Origin: Sphagnum compactum
Lineage: Eukaryota > Bryophyta > Sphagnopsida > Sphagnales
Direction: 5' to 3'
Assembly (NCBI GenBank): GCA_965153455.1
Contig: OZ234493.1
Span: 29,998,213 to 30,062,212, forward strand
Length of the DNA stretch: 64,000 bases
Below are positions 1-13,015 of this stretch, piece after piece; positions within the stretch are counted from its first letter, which is position 1; every line of letters starts with the position of its first letter. The notes below the pieces were generated by a model, which searched no databases, was not told the DNA's origin, and saw only the letters and a list, made by a program, of their open reading frames with translations. A program made the position numbers and the translations under genes.

Positions 1-3000
1 GCCGGGTAGGTTATTTCTACTACAATTGAAATGTTTTGTAACCCACAAGGTATGAAATAACCGTTTTCTTTCAATTTTTGGGTACTTGACTGTTATGGAT
101 TTGCCTTATCAAGTAATACCAGCCGGATATCAATGTTCAAGGTTTTTTGTTTTGGGGGGGGGGGGGGTCAATATCCACGTGGTATGAAATTCATGGTCGG
201 GTTTTAAATACTTGACCTAAGAACTGTGTAGGATGTCTTCAAAGCAATACCCGACCAAAAAGGGTAAGTCTGGGTAGTCAAACTACACATACCCGGCAGG
301 CCGGGTACTCTGCCAGTTCATAGTTCATGCCCTCCAGGTCAGTTATTGAAAGCGGACCCTTGTATACTGGTTGATAACCGTTACTTTTTCAATAACTGGC
401 CAACACTGGTCCTGACCAACATTTCAAAGAAAAGTTTTAATTTAGCTTAAATGCTGATCATCCATAGGAAAATGAAAGAAAAAATGGCAATCGTCCTTAG
501 GGAGATTTAGCCAAATTTAGCTATAAATCAGATATGAAATACACATCTTTAATCAACCTTCTTCATTTCTGGCTACACACTGAAAATCGATTCTAGAAAT
601 TTGGCAATTTTTAGGTATTTTTCCTCTTGCTTTTGATGATTGAAACCTCCAAAGATCATTTCATTTTCAATTTCATTCTTTGAAAAAAATCAATGGTTTT
701 ATACCCGTTCTCAAAATTTGGTACCCATCGATTTGCATGTTCAAGAAATACTTTGAGTTACCAATTTCTCTATTTACTTTTTCAGTAATATGCACCCAAT
801 AGAATGTCAAGGTAGGTTTTAGGGTAAATGATATCCCAAAAAAATCTGCATTCCCAGTGGGCTTCTCACAATTGCCAACTAACATTGATGAAGTTCAAGT
901 TATAAGGGAGAGCTGAAAGTAAATATTGGAGACTTGTGCAACCAAATAAAGAGTGACAACTCTCAAAATGTTTTATTGCTCAAGAATTCAAAATGTTCAA
1001 GGCTTTCATTGTTCAAAACTATAAAGAATATGTTTAGATGAACCATGAATGGAGATGGGTTGGTTTCGTGGTGTTCATCAAAGCTAATAGAGTTTTGTGT
1101 AAAATGTGACAATTCATGGTTCCCATTTTCTCACAGGGTTCTAAAAACAAGCTTGATTTTTTTAATAAATAAAATAAAATTATGAGAAGTTTCCAACGAT
1201 GAAAGTATCAACTTTCAAAAAAATTTAAATTTAAACTAGTTCTCACAAATGTAAATACAATTGGTTATCTCCAATAGTTCTCACAACCTAATTATTGAAT
1301 TTATTTTACTCAAACAATGAAATATGCAATGTGCACCCAAGAATGCACACTTAATATATTCCCCAATTTAGCACGACAATTTGTCCCATATTCCTTGCCC
1401 AAAAATGTGAACATGTATTGGATATATTTGAACTAACCCTTCTCACATTAATGTGTTTGTTCTAATACATTGGGGAACATTAAATACAATCTTAATCAAA
1501 ATGATCCATTGAAATAAAAACATTGAACTTTGGGATGTACTCACATTATAATGCATTCACAAGCAATAAATAGAAAAGATTACATATTACCATAATATTT
1601 GGTCTAATTTGACATTTTTATTTTTATTTTTGATTTTGTTGAAATTTTTGAAAAATGGTATATAATTAGGTCGAAAGTTTTAAAAACCTTAATTGCCATT
1701 TGCCAAACATTCACAAAATTTGGCCATTGTTCATTAGTGATCGAATGTTCAAGAAACCTTTTTTTTTGCACTAGCTCAAATATTGATTACATCAACTTAA
1801 ATATTTTATGCATTGGCTCAAAGATTATCATTGTCAAAATATCTAAAAATAATTACAATTTTTATCCAAATTTTTTAAAATTTTAATAAAAGGTGTCAAT
1901 TTGGATTTCTAAAAATTAATCAAATATTCAACAAAACCTATTGAATTAACCTAGGTATTACAGTGTTTACCCTATAATAGGTATCCCCTTCATCCTAAAC
2001 CTTTAAAATGTTCACAAGCGAAAATCATTTTATAAATTAAAAATAAAACACATGAAATTGCCAAGGGGGTGGAATTTAATGCAATTATTATCAAATGGTG
2101 ATTTTTAATAGTTGTCAAGGTAGAAACCATCCTGAAAATTGGGATGGTTCTCACTTCAATTGTGAGAATTGCGCAACATTGATACATACTAAACCAGCAA
2201 GGTCTTTATTCAATGTTTAACCAATCTCAAATGTGATAGCTTGGTTACAAATAACTTACCCTTACACCTTGTTCAACATACCATTTTTTCAATACTAGGC
2301 CAACATTAGTATACACTCTTATGTTTTAGATGTCAATATATAGCCATTGGGCTCAAGAGCTAGAAGTAGAATATTCATCCCAACTAAAGTGAACTAACAT
2401 CCACTAATGCACCATGATGGATGGATAGTGTGTGAAAAGTGCCAAAATGGTTACCATCAATTGGACAATTGAGCATATTTTGGTATAAAATAATTTAGAA
2501 AGAATAAATATTAGGTTACATTCTTTTTTTATAATAACATTTGGCAATTGGCTTTTTTTCAATGAAACCAATTTGGTTTTTTTCCATGAATATCCTACAC
2601 TTGGTCATTTTTTAATTTAGCATTTATAATGATGGACAATACTTCAATTTTAGATTCTTATCTATGGCAATGAAATGATTTTTACATGTAAAACTCAACA
2701 CCCCCGCAAAAATCAGCCCAACCAACTACCCAACTATAAACCGATCAACTATGCAACCACAAACGACTTGCCCACTCCAACAACAAGGGAGTCTTGCACT
2801 CAACAATCACAAACCCCACATCCAAATTCCAATCCAACACCCAAACCATCATTTTTCACATACAAAATTTTGCAACATATAAATAGCACCACAAATCACA
2901 ATAACACATTTACCTAATACCTCAAGATCACTACCTTTCACAATGCAATTGCTTCATCATAAAGGAAATTGGACAACGTGAATCGTTTTTTGTTAAACAT

Positions 3001-6000
3001 CATAAAACACAAGTCATTTGGTGAGTAGTTAGTTGGTCTCACAACTTGTTTTTCATTAATGAAAGATTGTTAAATGTTTTTTCATCCTCAACAAACCCCA
3101 ACACTTGAACGATTGCAATCTTTGTCAATTTCATGTAGCTTGAGCTTTTTATTCAAGATGGCAAAAAAAAAATCTTCTTTCACAATCTAGAGATTAGATT
3201 TAGATTAAAATGTTTAGCCATTATCATTTTCGCATTGTGTGACATAACCAATTTGAAAAATGAGGATTATATATCAAACAATCAAGAAGGGGGGACAATA
3301 ATCCCTTTTGTTATCCTAGGAGCAACCCACAATGTTAATTTGATAAGATTCAAATGTAAAACGAATGAATTATTTCTACTACAATAAGGTTCAACTAGTA
3401 TTGAAAGTACATAAAACCAAGGGCCATCATAATTTCATGCTCAAGAAATCACCTTTGTAACTTTGAAATTAATGTTTAGGTCCTTTCAACACATGAATTT
3501 TTCATTGTAACAACAAACTTTTTGAAAAATCTTTCATCAACCTTGATTCGAAACCCATTTGTTAAACTACAAATGTGGACAAAATTGTCTTGCAATTTTG
3601 AACATTGGGATGGTTGCAAGTTAGGATGGTTCATTTTTTGTGCATGTAACATTCCCAAAAGTCCATATTTTAATAATAAAATGGACAAAAACACCATATA
3701 AAACCAAGGTTAAAGGTGGATTATGTGGTGATTAATCAACCAACAAAGTTAGATGAATAAATACCCAACTAAAAAACTCTATGAAATACATGTTAGGGGA
3801 AAACATTCAATCTACTAAAAATGACCAAGCTAGGGATAGAACTTTTGAAATTGGGTTCAAATTCATTTTTCAAAAGTTCATAGCCATTTGTTGGTTCAAG
3901 TTTTTGTAATTCTTTTTGGAGTTCATGTTTGTTTTTTTAACATGTATCACATACTAAATCTTTATAAAGCATCTTAAAATGAAATGATATTAAAAAATGT
4001 AAATGAATCTTCATACAAATTTAGGACCACAATCCATGTTTCCAATAAATAAAAATTCATTACTATATGAAGTTTGGTGTATATTTATTGAATTTCATCA
4101 TTATGCACATATTTTTATTCAAGTTGGCAATCTTAATCTATAGAAAAAATCACATTGATGATTTTACCATACATTTATGGCATGTGAATAAAGTACATTT
4201 TGCAAAAAATCCATTGTGATGGAAAGAGTTAGCAACCCTTTCTTGCAACTACCCACCAAGAGAGAGGCAAAACCTTGTGAGAATGTGACAAACAATTATG
4301 TGAAGTTGTAACAAAAAAGAAGGGTGTATAAAGAAAACCTCTTGGACACAAGAGACTCATAGTAGAGACACAAATCCTGGGAATCAATTCCAACAACTTA
4401 CATCCTTGAGACTGCAAATTCGATACTACTAGAATTTCCCTTGGTGTTTCTACTCTGTGAAAACAAAATTCAATATTCTGGTGTGAATTGCCAACTGGCA
4501 CATACCTAGTGATCTCTTACTAACTTGTTATAATGGTACCAAACAGTTTGTTGCCAAGTACAAATCCACACGTTATAAATCCAAAATCTACTGAGGTATA
4601 GCTTGAGGTTAAAACCTTTAATGTTCAATCAGTCCATATGAGCTGCCAACAATGCAGAAAAACAATTAAGTTATTTATCTGATAAAACCTAATCTCATAA
4701 ACATCTTGGTTTCTATGTCTGGACCAAAGTATGAGTGACCTATACTAGGTTGACTTAGAACCACCTAGGAAAGACAAATTTTTGTGTGGATATTGGCTAC
4801 TAATAGATTTCTATTAACTTCCCATTTTTGTCCTTTTTTCTCTCATTTTGCCCAACCAAAAGACACCCCACTAAGGCTTCTAGCATTCACTCAGATACCT
4901 ACCTTACTATATGGATTAAAGAGAGCTTCAACCAAGGTCCCCATTCAAAATGCATATTTATCACCCTACATGCCAATATCTTCACAACTTGGACTTCCTT
5001 CTATTCATCATCAATCCTCAGCATCAACCCCTTATAGAATCTATTACTAACAAGAACACATTGCTGCCATAATGTAGTCACTGGCGTAGCGGAAATCAAA
5101 TATAACAACTACAAATCTCAACAAGCTCAACCTACCATCACTTGAAACTCATGAAGAAAGAAGAAAGACTTACCTGCATTGCTCTCGAATTTTCCTTCTT
5201 ATCCTGCTTTCCATCGCCCGACTCTCCATACCTCCATTCACTGTTGCAACTTCCTCAGCCATCCATAACTTGTTGTCGATCAATTCCACATAATATGCAA
5301 ACAAACAAAGCTTCCTACCCATGCTCACAAGTTTCCTTGAAACAGCCATTGCTACAGCTAACAAATAGTGACGAAATAATTTCCACCATTAGCATGCAGA
5401 AAGTTGACGACCACTTAGAACAAAAACCAAAACCCTAAAACTTGCTATGTTCACATGAGAAAACTATCCGATTACCTTCCTGTTCGGTCACAAAGTCATC
5501 AAACATAATATGAAGTTGGAACAATTCAAGGTGTAAGCACAATAAAATATATAACAAATTTACCTTTCCAAAATTCAATGCAAATAGATTGAAAATAGCA
5601 ACAAAATTGATCATAACATTATTATACATTGAACAATTTTACATGGATGATGAAAAACAAGATGGTCTTCAATATCATCCATTAATTTTCAAATCTTACA
5701 TCGTAAAAATAGGTTGAAAGTAGGCATTTCACAATACAAGTAATAAGTTTGCAATTTACTTTTTGTAATGTGAACATTTGCAAAGTACAAGTGAAACTAA
5801 CAAATAGCAAATAAAATCAAATATTGTTTTTGCATTTGACATTTAGAAGAAATATAAATAATTTTTTTAATATAATTTTATTTTCAATATATTGATATAC
5901 ATATCTTGAAATTTTGAAATCAATTTAATGAATATAAAATACTCAAAAACACTTTACAAACAATTGTACTCATTGTTTATACAATGTAAAAAGAATTCAT

Positions 6001-7400
6001 ATTTAACTAGTTTTGACAAATTTAATTATTTACCTATTTCTTTATTTTGAAATTTTTTGAATATAAACCTTAACATAATAATATAAGTAACATTTTAAAG
6101 ATTTTAAAAGATTTTAAAGACGATTTAAACTATATTTTTTAAATATTTAAAAAAATCTTAAAATTTTCAAAAATGTTGTTATAAAAAAAGTAATGACCTA
6201 AGGGGGTATGTGTGGCTCATGATTGACTGTTTGCACCTCAGGTGATTGCACCTTGCCTGTTTGAACCTAATTTCTAATTTCATTTATGTTTGAAACCAAA
6301 TCCAAGACAATTCTAATTTATTTTTAAAAACCAGAGATTCTTCATAAAAAATTAAAGAACCATCCAACATGGGGCATAATGGGTTTCCAATGGATGGTGC
6401 ACTGGTGGGTGCTGGTCACATAATATTATGGGACGGGCACGTGGTTGCACATTATGTTGCGTAATTTGCCCTTGGTGAGCCCATTATGGCAAGATAAGCA
6501 TTGCACCCAACAGAATAGGCAACCACAAGCTCACACCACTTTTCATTACAACACGTCAATCATAATCTCCTACCCTGGAAGTTTAGGAAGCATAATCTTC
6601 TGAACCTATAAGATTATGAACAACATCAAAGAGCACTAAAGGCTACCCAGCTTACTCTTACTTTTAAAGATGAACCAAAAGAATGACATAATAGTGAAGT
6701 AAGGAAAACATAGCACTAGAACCCTGAGTTTGGTCATATATAGGGTGAGATTAAAAAAATCCTGCAAATAAAAAAGTACTTTATCATTCAAGGGGCAGGG
6801 GAGGGGTTGAAACTCAGAAAACCATCAATTTTGGTGGTAAATTCTGTTTCATCCTATCTTTCTTTTTCGTGAGCCATCAATTTTGGTGGTGAACTGAGTT
6901 TCATCCTGTCTTTCCTTTGTCTGAGCGCCTCCACTGCTACTACATATATTTTCACTGCTCCTACCTGTACAGGTACTATAATTATACTCGAACATTGTGC
7001 ATTAAATGCTGAGTTTCATCGGTTCATACCCAGATGTAATAAAATTTCCTTGCCTTGCGGATACCTACCACTGAAAGAGGGGTTTTGGGGGTGAAAGGAG
7101 GCCCAAAGACAGGGCGAAGACAGGGTGACTTTGGGGATAACTCTAATAATTCATCACGGCTGTTAAAGCCCTTGGTGGTAGGATTCACCGGAATAAGGGT
7201 CCGCAGAGCTGAGCGTGAGTAGCTTAAGGAGCCTAGATAGCTTAAGTAGGCCCTAAACAGAGATAGGAAGGTAGGAAATGACAGAATCAGCCACCGCCAT
7301 GGCCGATTCTTCAATTTAATAAGAAGACCTGAAAAACGTGCGGAATCGGCAGCTACAGACCTTTTACGTCAGTCATTCCACAACTGAAGAATGAGTCTAA
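1..7400. other. Gene-poor AT-rich intergenic region
   Basis: I see no convincing coding exon here on either strand. Open frames are short, lack family motifs and do not join through plausible splice sites. The first ~320 bases repeat the words GGGTA/TACCC, including GCCGGGTA and its complement, around a run of about 14 Gs at 155-168. One copy of the dispersed family described under 12068-12185 lies at about 486-590. The sequence becomes more GC-rich after about 6.9 kb as the TLDc gene is approached. Unrecognised transposon remnants are likely but not demonstrable by eye. Confidence 0.6.
486..590 (+). repeat. Dispersed repeat, copy 1
   Basis: The copy carries the core of the family: TTAGCCAAATTTAGCTATAAA, then AGATATGAAA, then a CTTCTTCATTT-CTGGCTAC tail. 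A further shared block (GATGATTGAAA...GATCATTT) at about 637-665 recurs at 45960-46000, so the true repeat is probably longer. It is diverged and non-coding. Confidence 0.6.
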
Positions 7401-7937
7401 CATGGAAGAAAAAGAGGTGGAGATGGAGAGCTGAAACATTAGGGTTTTGCGGAGGGACTCATGCAAGAACGAAGAACCCCGAAATCACAATCTACAATAC
7501 TCCATCGCCGGAAGGAAGACTCAAGAAGTTGAATAATCGATCTTGATTTTCCATCTTATCTCTCTGTCTTTGCCACATCAACTAGAAGGGCGTTGGTGCA
7601 CCTGGTCAGTCAAGAAAGAAGCTTTTCCTGTGGTCAAATGGCTGCCTTTTTGGTTGTATCTTTTATTAGGGCTTCAAAGGCAAAACGCTATTCCAATGAT
7701 CCTGAAGTGTAGGAGGAATTTTTCACGAGCTCGCTTCTTTGCTTCTTGTCCAAAGGCGATGGCAACGGCCGGTGGGGGCGGCCAATTGTGGATGCACATC
7801 CGTAAACGATGATGGAAAGAAAGTCCTCACTCTTGAAGCTGCTGGTGAGTAAGTTTTGAAAGCTGTGTGGTTTGAGGTTACGGTCGGAGGGCAAGAAAGG
7901 AAGAAAAGAAGGACGGAGGAAGCAAAAAAAACGAGAG

Positions 7938-10900
7938 ATGAGAATGGGATTGTTGGGCAAACCTCTGGGCTGGGTGGACAGTGTTGGGAATAAAGTCGGC
8001 CGTCTCCTTGCTGACAAGGCGCCGTCCTTCCGATCGCATGAGCACTCGCCGTTGCTTACTGAGGATCCCGATGCAGAAGAGGTGCCCAGCTTTACTTTGT
8101 TGTCTTGTCTTTTTAGGGTTTGTGCCGTAACCCTAGCTTGGGGTGATTGATTTCATTAGAGCTCGTGAATTCGGGATTAACCTTGATGAGCTAGGAAGCA
8201 TTACCCAGCCTTATGTTTTCCTGGGAGTCTTTCTGTTCTTGTTGCCAGGTCGGGTCGAATCCTCATGGTGGCATCAGGCAATAGGGGAATTGGTTTTTTG
8301 GCCAGCAATGTGCAGCTCTCACAAGCTGAGAATGGGTTATATGATGCAAAGAGTCTTTACTCGTAGCTTACGGCATCACTATCAAAGCTAGAAGGCAATT
8401 TTTGGAGTGCTCAGAATTCAAAAGACATGGTCATGGGTGTTCTCTTAGAAGGCTGTGAATGATGGGATGATCTGTGTGTGTCTGCAGGCCCCCTTTGTGG
8501 GGGCAATCAGTGAATGAGAGTTAGGGCATTTGTGTCTGATTGGATTTTTGTTTTTTGATTTTGGCCAGGAGTTTGACACAGGATCAGAGAATGTGAATGA
8601 GAAGAGTGATCACGAAGGTGGGTGTAGGTCAAATGAATTGGAAGATTGCAGCAATGAGGACTTTGAAGGGCCTGACACATCCTCTCTTTCTGCATTCCTT
8701 TGGAATCTTCTCTCTTGCTCTGAGGCAGACATCAGAGGTGCAGAGGAGACTGCATCATCCTCAGCTGACCATGTGCAGGTGATAGATGGATCTGTTAATG
8801 TGTCTGCAAGATCAGCAAGCAATCAAGCTGGTCAAGTGCAGGCACTACTCAAAGCAGAAGCTTGTGGGGAAGAGAATGTTACAGAGGATATGGAACTAGT
8901 AAGGACTACAGGCAACAATGAAGATGAGGCTGACTGGCAGCTGGTTGATAAACATGATTTGTTCCATTCAAGGACGATAGGAAGTGTGTCAGAGCAGGCA
9001 ATGGTTTCTACAGGACCCCATGAACTTCCGGCAACATCAGATGAATCCTCTCTGATGTCTGACAGCTTACGTGGCTTTCTCCATTCAGCACTGCCTACGC
9101 TTGCCAAGGGACGACAGTGGGTGCTTCTTTACAGGTATGGACATCTAGGCAACTGCACCCATGCTATGAATGTGAGCATGTTTAATGGAATTCTTACAAT
9201 ACTTGTGTGAGTTGCCTAATGTTGTAAAGTAATGCAATGCCTGCTGATGCAGTCTTCAGAAATGCACTTTCTGAAGAGGTGTTTGTCACTTACAATGTAC
9301 ACCCTGTTTGTGATGAGCAGTACACAGAAACATGGGATGTCTCTACTTACCCTGTATCATAGATGTGCCATGCAGCCAGGGCCTTGCTTATTGGTATTGT
9401 TTTCCCCACTGAAACTGAGTTTTCTTTCAGCGCAGTCCCTGATTTGCTCTCCGTGTTTGAATTGATCCTTTCCCTGAACTGGATACTATTTTTGTCTTGC
9501 TTTCTGTGGCTTCATGGCCATGCCGAACAAAGTTTATGATTACTCTCTCTCTGTTGTTCCTCTTTATCCTATTGCAGGGTTATTATGTCAGTGTACAAAG
9601 ATTAAGCCTCATGATTGAGCAACCTCCAAGTTCTTCTCTAGATTACTAGACTGTTCATGACTGAAGACTTGGGAAACCTGTTGTAAGAGCTCTCTAATCT
9701 GAACTGGATACATTTCAATGTAAAGCTTTGCATGGCTCATATCCAGGTGGCAGGGGACACAGAGGGAGTTGTGTTTGGTGGCTTGGTGAATGCACCATTG
9801 CAACCAACACCAATGAAGAAGTACCAGGTGAAGCCTTTTGTGTGTTTGCAAACTGACTATTGTGCAACCAGTTGCCTTAGTTTTTATGTCCTTCCAACAC
9901 AAGATTATTTGATAAGGATTCTTCATCATGAGAATGGACATTTCTCTATTCTTATGAAAGATATTATTTGATAAGGTTTTGAGGCACTAGGTACAAGGAT
10001 ATGCTGTCTTGTCAGGTCCCTTGCTCCCTTTAGGGACTCTGGGGGTCTGAGTTACATTATGTGAATGGGTCCCAGTTAACTGTTGCTGGGAGGTTCTCAT
10101 TGCATGGTGCTTGCATTTGTTGTACACTATTTAATGGTTCCCTTTCATGCACTAGAGTGCTAAGTGTGTTCATCCATGTCTAATGGAAAGCTGTGATCTT
10201 TGCTTTTCTCCAGGGAACTAGTGAGTCATTTGTTTTCACAAACATTGCTGACCCTCCATACATATTTCACCCCACAGGTGAGACTTCAAGATGTTGACAA
10301 ATTCCTGTCCTGTAGAATCTCCATTCAGTGTTACAAATTTATGTGTAATTGTTGAGTCTTTTCTTTCCAAGGATTCTTCCAGCAAGCAAGGAGGCACATG
10401 TTTCTGTGGGGTCTGAAAGCAGTATTGCATCATTTACAGGCTTGAACAGATATTTTGTGCTCTGCACGACTGAGTCCCTTGCATTTGGAGGTGGTGGTCA
10501 TTTTGCCCTGCACATTGATGCAGAGTTGTGAGTAATCTGAAACTTATGGTTCTTTACAGTAACACCAAAGACAATTTGCTAACTTTACTTCCAGCCACCA
10601 CGTCTTGCAGGGATTGTCACATAATGTCTCAGAACTCTTCAAGTTGCTGGCTTAAGTTTGTGCTATTTTATTGATCGAGTCCTGAGAAGGCTCACATTGT
10701 GTCATGTACAGGCTGAATGGATCAAGTGGGGCTTGTGAGACATATGGCAACTGCTGCCTTGCTCAAAGAGAAGACTTCACCCTCAAGGATGTGGAGGTAC
10801 TTCAATCTGCCCCCCTGATTTAAGCCTCTTATAACCTTTAGCAATGTCAACCCAGTGAAGATGACAACTGCATGTTTTCCATCTATTGAAATTATTTTCA

Positions 10901-11475
10901 ACCCCAAGCTTTTGTGTCAAAGTCTGCCAAGGTCTGGTAGTGGATTGACCGTCCTTTTTTTTATCCTGTTGGTATTTGTGGTGACTCACACAAGCTGCAC
11001 TGTTGACCCTCCTACCAACAGCTAGTGTAGTACCTTCCAGCTGCAGAACTGCAGAACTGTATTTCTACTAGCCATAAACCAGGATCCAAGACCAGACACT
11101 CATTTTATCAGTCTAATTTCACAGAACCTAGAATATGCTACAGTATAAATTGGCCCTTACCATGATGGTAGCATTCACTGATTGTTGATGTAGCAAGTAG
11201 TGATACAGGTTGCCTAATCGTGGGCCAGGTTATACTTAGCAGCAGTTGATCTGCCTGGTCGACACAGTAGTGAATGGTATCTTAACCTGTTTTGAGGTAA
11301 CCTTTTACACAAAGGCTGGGACACTTGGTGAGGATCGAGACCTAGTTTAACAACACACCAATTCTAACCAATTTATTCTTGGCAGCTCTGGGGCTTTGTC
11401 CATACATCAAGGTATACTCCCTCTTATGCAATCTTCAAGGAGCCAGAGGAGGTCCCCAGTTTCAGATCATGGTAA
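7938..11475 (+). CDS. TLDc-domain protein, 8 exons, 396 aa
   Basis: Exons 7938-8081, 8569-9134, 9321-9393, 9747-9827, 10214-10277, 10440-10527, 10712-10796 and 11386-11475 join in frame at GT-AG borders into 396 residues. The first ATG is followed two codons later by another (MRMGLL). Residues 1-205 are acidic and Ser/Glu-rich with no recognised domain; about 207-396 form the TLDc domain. Diagnostic stretches are RQWVLLYSTQKHGMSLLTLY (230-249), GDTEGVVFGGLV (264-275), SFVFTN, GLNRYFVLC, the glycine run AFGGGGHFALHID, ETYGN and ELWGFVH near the end. TLDc proteins (OXR1, NCOA7 and the plant homologues) are linked to oxidative-stress resistance, and in yeast and animals bind the V-ATPase; the role here is inferred from family only. 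Length and domain position are typical. The purine-rich leader upstream (about 7400-7930) looks untranslated. Confidence 0.93.
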
Positions 11476-12067
11476 TGGCCATGGATCTTGACCAACATGC
11501 ATAAAGTAAGCAACATCCCAAAAGTTCTGTGCAATTCATGTGAATCTATGTAGTGGCCTGGTTGTTGACGGGCACCTTGACTGCATTAATTTAGGTGCTG
11601 TCACGATGTCATAACACAAGTAAATGGAAACACCATGTACAGTTAAATAGTAGTACCATTATTGTAGTGTTTATCTAGTCTCAACTCAATAGAAGAAATT
11701 TGTGCAATCCTTTAATTGCAGATATAGGCACTCCTGTAAATAATTCTCATGATACTGCAATGAATAAATCATCTGGCTGATATCTTTGAGAAGATTTAAG
11801 AAACTATAGGCCAGGGAGAGAGAGCCATTAATTTTGAGATACAGCAAGTCCTTTTGTCTGTAGGGTGAATAGAGCTTACTGCTTTGAAGTGGACACTTTA
11901 TATAGTCTCATGCTATGCTGCTAACCTTCTTCCTGGTATTATCTCCTCACTGAAGCAGGCCACACCACCCTCCACAGGGTTGATTGTAAGGTTCTTAATA
12001 TCATGTTAAGGATCCCTCCATAGGTCCTTAATACTTGTAGGCATTCACAAGTATAGATTGATACCAA

Positions 12068-12185
12068 TTTTGTGATGTAACTAGAGTGGGGATTGGAGGA
12101 AGATTATAACCAAATTAGGCTATAAATGAGATGTGAAGGTAAAAAATATTTAAGCATCCTTCTATGTTTTAGCTAACTACTAGTG
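12068..12185 (+). repeat. Dispersed repeat, copy 2
   Basis: Begins TTTGTGATGTAA, continues with AACCAAATTAGGCTATAAAT, GAGATGTGAAGGTAAAAA and ATTTAAGCATCCTTCTATG, and ends with a degraded GGCTACC-like tail. The same order of blocks recurs at 486, 12898, 45674, 49641 and 50304, and inverted near 43870. No coding capacity is seen, so a MITE, a SINE or a fragment of a larger element are all possible. Confidence 0.7.
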
Positions 12186-12559
12186 TGACCTGTGTCAGTG
12201 CCCGAAGTGTGAACAGGATTATGTAATTGTTCCAAGTGTGAACAGGACTATCTAATTGCTCCAAGTGGGAACACAACCATGACCATAGGGGCCAATTTTT
12301 GAAAAAAAAATAATTTGAAATTTGAATTAATTTCTAGAGATGAAAACTACCTAGAATTCAGTATCTGCACACCTTAGGTGTAGAAATTGTGAAATCAACT
12401 CCAAAAGAAATCTCACTCATCAAGGGCTTTCTAGCAATACCAAGAGCTTGCCCTCAAAAATCAAAAGGAGGTTTTGGTTTGGTTGATTGTTTTTGGATAG
12501 AGTTGTACAATGTTCAATAACTCTTGCACCATAAGGTTGAAACATGATGAAACCACCTT

Positions 12560-12690
12560 TGAGCACCCATACTCATCGAGGGCTTTCCAATGGTATCAAG
12601 AGCCTGATGGGGACACCATGGTTTGGGAGATTTGAACATGACAAACAAAATGAACATACAAGCTTCCTTAACCCCTAAATGTAAGAGTGT
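12560..12690 (+). repeat. Second dispersed repeat family, copy A
   Basis: The stretch with CTTTCCAATGGTATCAAGAG, GGGACACCATG, TTTGGGAGAT and ACATGA-AAACAAA reappears with the same block order at about 39085-39200. A weaker related segment at about 12415-12475 (CATCAAGGGCTTTC) suggests a diverged tandem partner. It has no coding potential. Confidence 0.6.
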
Positions 12691-12897
12691 GACAAAATTA
12701 CATTGGAAAGTAGACCAAATTGGTCCTTCCTCATGTTTAAGGGTTAATTGATATAAATTTAAGTTTATGTGAATACATAGACCAAGGGGGTAGGTTATGA
12801 CACCTCCTTTTCCTCTCAGAAGCAGGGTTGTTTTATTTATTGTTTATTATTATTAAATTATAAATTATAATTAAAAAATTAAATTTAAGAAAAATCA

Positions 12898-13015
12898 ATT
12901 TTGTGATGTAGTTGCGGTGGCCATCATCCATAAGATGATTTAACCAGATTTGGCTACATAGTAGACATGAAGATAGAAAAAACTAGAATTCTTTCATATT
13001 CTTGGCTACCATTCA
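12898..13015 (+). repeat. Dispersed repeat, copy 3
   Basis: Starts TTTTGTGATGTAG, continues ATCATCCATAAGATGATTTA, ACCAGATTTGGCTACAT, and ends TTCTTGGCTACC. Same family as 12068-12185, diverged. Confidence 0.65.

Noticed and set aside
4229-5438. Several 60-100-residue open frames on both strands
   Set aside because: No motif, no splice-compatible neighbours and no composition shift; they are consistent with chance frames in non-coding DNA.
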